Both the position numbers and the translations under genes were made by a program. Positions 15,019-19,978 of a DNA stretch of 19,978 nucleotides are shown here, one piece after another (the stretch's first letter is position 1; each line of letters opens with the position of its first letter). The notes below the pieces were generated by a model, which saw only the letters and a list, made by a program, of their open reading frames with translations, made no database searches and was not told where the DNA came from. Source of the DNA: Rhizorhapis sp. SPR117 (GTDB lineage Bacteria; Pseudomonadota; Alphaproteobacteria; Sphingomonadales; Sphingomonadaceae); assembly GCF_021742065.1 (NCBI RefSeq), contig NZ_JAKKIE010000058.1:1-19978 (forward strand). The letters are read 5' to 3'.

Positions 15019-15609
15019 ATGACAGTTCAAATCGCTTCCATCGAGACTTCTCCCCAGACCCTCGCCAAGGCGAGCGCAGGTGCGGCGGTTGCGGCCGCTC
15101 TTGTCTTGACGCTGTTCGTGCTTCCGGCGGAAAAGGGGATCGACATCACCGGCCTTGGCGGCGCCATCGGCCTGACGCGAATGGCGGCGGCAGCTGAGCC
15201 TGAAGCCCCTGTTAGCGAAGCGCCCGCTGTCGCGCCCGGCATCCCGGCAAAGGCGAACATCGTTAAGGCCGGCGCGCTTCGCAACGATGCAATGACCGTC
15301 ATCCTTCCCCCGCACAGCGGCACGGAAGTCAAGGCGCATATGCGGGCAGGCGACAGTTTCGTCTTCCGCTGGGACGTAAAGGGCGGTCTGGTCAAGGTGG
15401 ATATGCACGGCGAGCGGCCCAACGCCGCCGATGGCGAATTTACCAGCTACTGGAAGGAAAAGGAACTCGGGTCGGCGCAGGGCAGTTTCACCGCGCCATT
15501 TGACGGCACGCACGGCTGGTACTGGCGCAACAAGGGCGACAGGCCTGTCACCGTCACGGTGCACACCAACGGTTTTTACAAGGATCTATTCCGGCCCGAA
15601 GAGGGCTGA
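15019..15609 (+). CDS. Membrane-anchored periplasmic protein (transmembrane anchor type)
   Basis: The ATG at 15019 has AAGGGG upstream, and only one base separates it from the HupE/UreJ stop. The 196-residue product has a cytoplasmic N-terminus of about 17 residues and one helix (about 18-39, AAVAAALVLTLFVLP). An Ala/Pro/Glu-rich linker follows, then a folded periplasmic domain with FRWDVKGGLVKVDMHGERPN, FTSYWKEKE and FDGTHGWYWRNKGDRPVTVT. Proteins of this build are often annotated simply as transmembrane anchor protein next to HupE/UreJ genes. Histidines in DMHGE and GTHGWYW could bind metal. The function is unknown. Its stop overlaps the start of a 49-codon ORF as TGATG. Confidence 0.78.
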   Translation: MTVQIASIETSPQTLAKASAGAAVAAALVLTLFVLPAEKGIDITGLGGAIGLTRMAAAAEPEAPVSEAPAVAPGIPAKANIVKAGALRNDAMTVILPPHSGTEVKAHMRAGDSFVFRWDVKGGLVKVDMHGERPNAADGEFTSYWKEKELGSAQGSFTAPFDGTHGWYWRNKGDRPVTVTVHTNGFYKDLFRPEEG

Positions 15610-15758
15610 TGCTTCAGCGTGCAATAATTGGTCTTGGCGGCGGAATGATCATCAAAACCACCTATCCCGTGCTGCCACACCTGGCGACCTTTGGCGACCC
15701 GGCATCTTCTGCCTATTCACTACGCAATTCAAAAGAAACCGCCGCAAAAGGCCAGTGA
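15609..15758 (+). CDS. Putative 49-residue protein, translationally coupled
   Basis: The ATG at 15609 shares bases with the stop of the anchor gene (TGATG), and GAGGG lies just upstream, an arrangement typical of coupled translation. The product begins MLQRAIIGLGGGMIIKTTYP and ends SKETAAKGQ. It has a weakly hydrophobic start but no clear transmembrane helix and no domain I recognise. It is too short for most gene callers. It may be a genuine last gene of the operon or a decayed remnant of a longer one. The strongest support is the overlap geometry, not sequence conservation. Confidence 0.4.
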   Translation: MLQRAIIGLGGGMIIKTTYPVLPHLATFGDPASSAYSLRNSKETAAKGQ

Positions 15759-15808
15759 TTTGACCAAAAGTTCTCAAAAATGGGGCGGATACTCAAATTC
15801 GGCGGAAA

Positions 15809-15836
15809 GAAGGGGTGTGCTATTTTCAAGCGTAGC
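15809..15836 (+). promoter_or_regulatory. Weaker copy of the ECF promoter motif before the second TonB receptor
   Basis: GAAGGG (15809-15814), fourteen bases, then AGCGTAGC (15829-15836). The spacing and the GCGTA core match the strong copies, while several outer bases differ. It lies 125 bases before the receptor ATG, so the transcript would have a long leader. Membership of the same regulon is likely but less certain here. Confidence 0.4.
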
Positions 15837-15851
15837 GCCGCTATTGCAGGA

Positions 15852-15881
15852 GCGCTCAGCCTGACAGCTGGTCGGGAGCGC
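15852..15881 (+). repeat. Possible hairpin in the receptor leader
   Basis: GCGCTC (15852-15857) can pair with GAGCGC (15876-15881) around an 18-base loop, within the leader between the motif at 15809 and the receptor start. I could not match the leader to a known riboswitch such as the cobalamin type. The stem is short and may be chance. Confidence 0.25.
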
Positions 15882-15961
15882 AAGTCCCTCTAACGCAGGT
15901 ATAAATAATAGCAAGACGAATATCCCAAGGGAACGGTACAACACTTTAAGGGGAAGCTATC

Positions 15962-18097
15962 ATGTCTACTGTCAAAGGTTTCCGTAAAGCGCTTGCAGCA
16001 AGCGTTTCCTGTTTCATACTGGCGCCTGTGCTTCACGCACAGGAAGCGCCGGCGGCAGGGGCCGATTCAGGCGACATCGTCGTCGTTGCCCTTCGGCAGC
16101 AATATATAGGTGATATGCCGCTCAAGGAAATCCCGCAGTCAGTACAGATCCTCGATTCCAAATTGCTTGGCAATCTGAATGTGACCCGTCTCGACAGCGC
16201 GCTTGAATTGGCCAGTGGCGTTTCCAAACAGAATAATTTCGGCGGCCTGTGGGACAGTTTTGCCATTCGCGGCTTTGCCGGCGATGAAAACTTCCCCAGC
16301 GGTTTCCTGGTCAATGGCTTCAACGGCGGCCGCGGCTATGGCGGCCCGCGCGATGCGTCGAATATCGATCGCATCGAGGTATTGAAAGGTCCGAACTCGG
16401 CACTCTTTGGTCGTGGCGAACCGGGTGGCACCGTCAATATTGTCACCAAGAAGCCGACCTTCAAGGAAGGCGGAAGCTTTTCTGTTTCCGGCGGGAGCTG
16501 GAACCATTATCGGATCGAAGGCGATTTTAACCTGCCTATCTCCGACAGTGTCGCGGTTCGCCTCACTGGTGCGGTCGAGGATGCCGACAGTTTTCGTGAT
16601 ATCATCCACACCCGCAAATATGTGCTGAATCCGTCTTTTCTGGCCAAGCTGTCGGACAAGACAATCTTCACCTACGAACTGGAATATGTAAACCAGGAGG
16701 TCCCATTCGATCGCGGTGTGGTGGCGATGAAGGATCTGGCGACCGGCGTATATACGCTGGGCATTGTCCCGCAGTCTCGCTTCCTGGGCAATCCTGCCGA
16801 TGGTCCAATCAAAGTCGAGGTGCTGGGCCATCAGGCGCAATTGCAGCACGAGCTGAGCGACGACTGGGTGGTGATGCTGGGCGCCGGGTATAAGGATACG
16901 ACCTTCGTGGGCTATTCGAGCGACCCCGAGCTGGTCGAGGGGCGTCAGCAGCTTTATACCGACGGCCAGAACCTGACCCGCCAGCGTCGCTATCGCGATT
17001 ACAGCACCACCCATATGGTGTTCCGTGGCGAAATCAGCGGCAAATTCGAAACCGGGTCGATCGTCCATAACATTCGCGTCGGTGCGGATTGGGACAAGTT
17101 CGAGATCGACACACTCCAGACCCGCTATCGTCCGCGTCCCAATCCGTACACCGTCAACATCTTCAACCCCGTCAACGGTGTGGCGCCGATCCCAGATGTC
17201 GTCATTCAGGATGCGAACGAAGTGCAGAAAGCCTGGGGCATTTATGCGCAAGACCAGATTGAAATCGTGCCGCAGTTCAAGGTGCGCTTTGGCGGTCGTT
17301 ATGACCATTTTGACCAGAATATCGACCTGCGACTGGACGGTTCCAACCCGCGCAAAACTTACACCAAGTTCAGTCCGATGGCCGGCCTGGTGTTCGAGCC
17401 GACCCGCAGTATTTCGCTCTATGCCAGCTATGGCAAAGGCTTCCGCCCCAATAGCGGCATCAGTTTTGACAAACAGCCGTTCGAGCCGGAAATCAGCGAA
17501 AGCTATGAAGTCGGCGCGAAGTTCGTGACGCCGGACGGGAAAATTACCAGCACCCTGTCGCTTTACAAAATGAAGAAGACCAATGTCCTGTCCACCGATC
17601 CGGTCAATGCAGGCTTTTCCAAGCCGGTTGGTGCAGCGGACAGCAAGGGCATCGAATTCGACCTCAATGCCAAGCTGCCCGCCGGGTTCGAGATGTTCCT
17701 GAACTATGCCTATACTGATGCCGGATGGGCCAGCGACGTGCTCGATCCCAATTTTGGACAGCCAATCCTGAAGGGCGACCCGCTGATCAACATTCCCAAG
17801 CATCAGGCCAATTTCCTGCTGTTCAAGAATTTCGCCATTGGTGAGAGAAAGGCCATGATCGGCGGCGGCGTCAACTATGTCAGCAAGCGGTTGGGCGAAA
17901 CCGCCACCACCTTCTTCCTGCCCAGCTATACGCTGGTGAAGCTGCTGGCATCTGTCGAAGTGACCGATAATATCAAGATTTCGGCGGACGTGAACAACCT
18001 GTTCGACAAGCGTTATTATGCCAGCTCCTATGCGAGCCTTTGGGTGCAGCCGGGTACGCCGCGTTCCTTCTCCGTCAAGGCAAGTTTCAATTTCTGA
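15962..18097 (+). CDS. TonB-dependent siderophore-type receptor
   Basis: The 711-residue outer-membrane receptor has a ribosome-binding site AAGGGGAA before its ATG and a signal peptide ending at LHAQ (about residue 27). A TonB-box-like DIVVVA lies at 38-43. The plug has the siderophore-receptor signatures LKEIPQSVQILD, FAIRGF, IDRIEVLKGPNSALFGRGEP and GGTVNIVTKKP. The barrel ends in the classical pattern VNNLFDKRYYASSYASLWVQ and a terminal phenylalanine in KASFNF. The class normally takes up ferric siderophores, but related receptors import other metal complexes. Here the receptor sits after a metal cluster, with a weak copy of its promoter motif upstream and a PepSY-type reductase-like gene downstream. 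Copper- or iron-chelate uptake are both possible. Confidence 0.92.
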   Translation: MSTVKGFRKALAASVSCFILAPVLHAQEAPAAGADSGDIVVVALRQQYIGDMPLKEIPQSVQILDSKLLGNLNVTRLDSALELASGVSKQNNFGGLWDSFAIRGFAGDENFPSGFLVNGFNGGRGYGGPRDASNIDRIEVLKGPNSALFGRGEPGGTVNIVTKKPTFKEGGSFSVSGGSWNHYRIEGDFNLPISDSVAVRLTGAVEDADSFRDIIHTRKYVLNPSFLAKLSDKTIFTYELEYVNQEVPFDRGVVAMKDLATGVYTLGIVPQSRFLGNPADGPIKVEVLGHQAQLQHELSDDWVVMLGAGYKDTTFVGYSSDPELVEGRQQLYTDGQNLTRQRRYRDYSTTHMVFRGEISGKFETGSIVHNIRVGADWDKFEIDTLQTRYRPRPNPYTVNIFNPVNGVAPIPDVVIQDANEVQKAWGIYAQDQIEIVPQFKVRFGGRYDHFDQNIDLRLDGSNPRKTYTKFSPMAGLVFEPTRSISLYASYGKGFRPNSGISFDKQPFEPEISESYEVGAKFVTPDGKITSTLSLYKMKKTNVLSTDPVNAGFSKPVGAADSKGIEFDLNAKLPAGFEMFLNYAYTDAGWASDVLDPNFGQPILKGDPLINIPKHQANFLLFKNFAIGERKAMIGGGVNYVSKRLGETATTFFLPSYTLVKLLASVEVTDNIKISADVNNLFDKRYYASSYASLWVQPGTPRSFSVKASFNF

Positions 18098-18236
18098 CGG
18101 CGAATGCGATTTCCGGTGCCAAACAATGTCCCGGAAAAGGCTGATATGATGTTGGGAGCGCCGGTGACTATTGTTGCCGGCGTTTCCAATTCTACTATGG
18201 TTCCTGTGGTTGCGGTTCGTGAAGGGAAAGTCGGGA

Positions 18237-19313
18237 ATGCTGCGGCCAGTCTTGCTGAAAATCCACAGATATTGTGGCCTTGTGGCCGCTCTGTTCGTTC
18301 TGGTGCAGGCACTTTCCGGCATCGTTCTGATCTACCGTGGGGAACTGGCCCGGGTTATCGATCCTGTCGGCATGGTCCGCCAATCAAATAGTGGCAATGC
18401 GCCGCTGAGTGATATTCTGATCGCGGTGCAGCGTTCCTACCCGGAACGCGAAATTCAGCGGCTGGCATTTCCAGTCGCCAAAGACGGTGTCTATTTTGCC
18501 CACATGGCGGACCGAACGGGTAACATGATCTATACCACTGTCGATCCGGGCAGTTCGAAAATTTTAAGTACTGGCAGCATCTGGCACTATCCGACCGAGG
18601 CCGCACTGCTGGTGCATTATCAGCTGATGAGCGGCAAGATTGGTCTGGCTGTCGTAATCTGTACTGACCTTTCGATCCTGATGATGATGACATCCGGCTT
18701 GCTCTACTGGTGGCCAGCAAAAGGCCGTTTTGCAAAGAGCCTGACGATTCGCTGGAATAGTTCGTTTCGCCTTCTGCTGAGGCAGGTCCACAGAAGCACT
18801 GGTATTATTGTGACGATCGTTATTGGCACCTCGGCACTGACGGGGCTGGCGATGGCCATTGCCATGATGGTGACGCCCGGACCGCTGTCACAGGCCCCGG
18901 CGAAAGAAATGCCGTCTGTGAATTGGGGACATGCCGACCGTGCGCTTGCTTTGGCGCAAGCCAGGTTTCCCGGGGCTGCCGTTCGGGATATTCGCATGCC
19001 CGCTCCGGGCCTTTTCAATATTTTCCTTTTTGCGCCGGAACGTAACCCGGAAGCCGTGCACACTGTCGCTCTGGACCTGGCGAAGACGCAAGTCTTGGCG
19101 ACGACAGCGGCAGCAAATGATCGGCACATTTGGGTCCCCATGCTACCCATCCACGACGGGAAGACATTCGGTGAGGCAGGCCGGGCTTTAATATTGTTGG
19201 GTGGTCTGTCTCTTGTGTTTCTGGCCATTACGGGACCGCTGATGTGGTATCAGGGGTACAGGAGGCAAAGAAGAAAAACAGCACCTGCGCGATGCGCGTC
19301 TGATACGCCATGA
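18237..19313 (+). CDS. PepSY-associated four-helix membrane protein
   Basis: I chose the ATG at 18237, with AAGGGAAAG upstream, because it starts the family's usual LRPVLLKIHRYCGLVAALFV helix; longer TTG or GTG starts are possible. The 358-residue product has about four transmembrane helices, with conserved histidines in KIHRYCG and RQVHRSTGI, a TSGLLYWWP motif, and two periplasmic PepSY-like segments (LIAVQRSYPEREIQRLAFPV and later LALAQARFPGAAVRDIRMPA). Proteins of this kind commonly accompany TonB-dependent siderophore receptors and are thought to reduce the imported metal chelate, probably using haem bound by the histidines. It follows the receptor by 139 bases and is probably co-transcribed. 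The reductase role is inference. Confidence 0.85.
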   Translation: MLRPVLLKIHRYCGLVAALFVLVQALSGIVLIYRGELARVIDPVGMVRQSNSGNAPLSDILIAVQRSYPEREIQRLAFPVAKDGVYFAHMADRTGNMIYTTVDPGSSKILSTGSIWHYPTEAALLVHYQLMSGKIGLAVVICTDLSILMMMTSGLLYWWPAKGRFAKSLTIRWNSSFRLLLRQVHRSTGIIVTIVIGTSALTGLAMAIAMMVTPGPLSQAPAKEMPSVNWGHADRALALAQARFPGAAVRDIRMPAPGLFNIFLFAPERNPEAVHTVALDLAKTQVLATTAAANDRHIWVPMLPIHDGKTFGEAGRALILLGGLSLVFLAITGPLMWYQGYRRQRRKTAPARCASDTP

Positions 19314-19406
19314 GCAGGGGCGAGGCAAAACGCTCTCCGGGGTTTCGGCGTTGTTCGGAATTCACACCCGGTTTTGACACAAGTTGCCAAATTGAATGAC
19401 CGCTTC

Positions 19407-19419
19407 GGCAGAGTCTGCC
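19407..19419. repeat. Short palindrome GGCAGA-G-TCTGCC
   Basis: A 6-bp inverted repeat around one base lies 24 bases before the ATG at 19444 of the second CopB-like gene. It could be an operator half-site pair, but such short repeats are common by chance. Confidence 0.2.
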
Positions 19420-19443
19420 AGACATTATGTGCAAACAAGCAAC

Positions 19444-19935
19444 ATGCGAACTCGATCCATCATGCGACTACTGGCTGCTTTCTTCACCCTTGGGGTTATT
19501 TCTGCTCCAGCCGCTGCGCAAGTTCCGCTTGAGTTGGAAGTCGATCTTCTGGAAGTACATCTCGGCAAGGGCGACGATCACCTTCTACTCGACAGCACAC
19601 TGACTGCTGGCGCGGGGAACGACCAATTTCTAGTCAAGCTTACCGGAGGCAGCGAAACGCGGACCAGCTTCGACGATCTCGAAGCCCAGGCCCTCTATTC
19701 CCGCTCTCTGTCGGAATCAGCCGCTGTGCACCTCGGCGTCCGCCATGACATGCGCGCGGGTTCCAACCTTACCCATGGCGTTGCCGGCCTCGTCGTGGAA
19801 CTTCTTCCCGGTTTTGAAGCCGAGCATTATTTCTACGTTTCGCAACATGGCGACCTGACCGGCAGCGCCCAGCTCCTGCTGGGTGTGGACCTCGCGCCTC
19901 AGCTAGTCACCCGGAACTGTAATCCACCTCATTGA
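19444..19935 (+). pseudogene. Second CopB-like gene, 3'-truncated
   Basis: From the ATG at 19444 the product has a signal peptide (MRTRSIMRLLAAFFTLGVIS, ending at AAAQ) and then part of a CopB-type barrel: FDDLEAQALYSRSLSESAAV, HLGVRHDMRAGSN, LLPGFEAEHYFYVSQHGDLT. This aligns by eye with residues about 80-200 of the complete CopB at 7533-8393. It lacks the Met/His-rich N-terminus, and after DLAPQLVTRN it ends abruptly with a few unrelated residues and a TGA. The expected remaining third of the barrel is not found in any frame before the window edge, so a rearrangement rather than a point frameshift is likely. Another in-frame ATG at 19396 exists, but neither start has a good ribosome-binding site. 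Confidence 0.65.
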
Positions 19936-19978
19936 TTCACGCCTCTTTGAGGAGATGAACAATGCTAGGTCGGCAGGC

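Noticed and set aside
15759..15961. Riboswitch before the second TonB receptor
   Set aside because: The leader shows no cobalamin-box or thiamine-box signature and only one short stem.
18171..18236. TTG start giving a longer PepSY protein
   Set aside because: The extra 22 residues lie before the usual LRPVLLKIHRY opening, and a better ribosome-binding site precedes the ATG at 18237.
16139..18322. 727-codon minus-strand open frame opposite the second TonB receptor
   Set aside because: It is rich in His, Gln and Arg with no domain pattern, while the plus strand encodes a complete classical receptor; this is a codon-bias shadow.
1..19978. CRISPR arrays, rRNA or tRNA genes
   Set aside because: No regularly spaced direct repeats and no recognisable cloverleaf or rRNA sequence were seen by eye.

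Overview
The window reads like a metal-resistance island of an alphaproteobacterium of the Sphingomonadales (Sphingobium, Novosphingobium or Sphingopyxis type). The reasons are two large TonB-dependent receptors of sphingomonad style, a Tat-exported CopA with a CopB outer-membrane partner, fairly GC-rich coding sequence, and IS481/IS630 remnants. This is inferred from protein character; no database was searched.

Layout. (1) 134-499 (-): a small secreted DUF6152-type protein. (2) 1070-3405 (+): a TonB-dependent receptor whose frame is broken once, exactly at an A AAA AAG run. (3) 3727-5036 (+) and 5055-6347 (-): two convergent, paralogous membrane-anchored regulators with an N-terminal winged-helix-like domain; the first has a frame break in a G run near its 3' end. 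(4) 6490-7349: a scrapyard of an IS481 start, a SIR2-like fragment, a coiled-coil fragment and an IS630 tail. (5) 7533-11490 (-): an overlapping regulatory trio resembling CnrY-CnrX-CnrH (anti-sigma, periplasmic metal sensor, ECF sigma factor), followed by copA and copB. (6) 11651-12946 (+): copC and copD, divergent from the trio. (7) 13102-15758 (+): DUF4198 protein, a small periplasmic protein, HupE/UreJ-type membrane protein, a membrane-anchored periplasmic protein and a 49-residue ORF. (8) 15962-19313 (+): a TonB-dependent siderophore-type receptor and a PepSY-type four-helix membrane protein. (9) 19444-19935 (+): a second, 3'-truncated CopB-like gene.

How the parts work together. The strongest new signal is a shared two-part promoter motif, TGAGGG-N14-TGCGTATG and close variants, always with 14 bases between the boxes. 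It lies before the CnrY-like gene, before copC, before copA (overlapping the end of the sigma gene) and before the first TonB receptor, with a weaker copy before the second TonB receptor. The obvious inference is that the ECF sigma factor encoded here recognises this motif. Metal sensed in the periplasm would then switch on the sensor operon itself, CopA/CopB oxidation and sequestration, CopC/CopD handling and probably the two outer-membrane receptors. The CnrX-like sensor keeps, at identical spacing, the five metal ligands known from CnrX, although the genes around it are copper genes rather than a nickel/cobalt efflux pump.

Limits: all calls are by eye from sequence and translated frames. 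Start sites are chosen by ribosome-binding site, signal peptide and overlap. Frame breaks could be sequencing errors.
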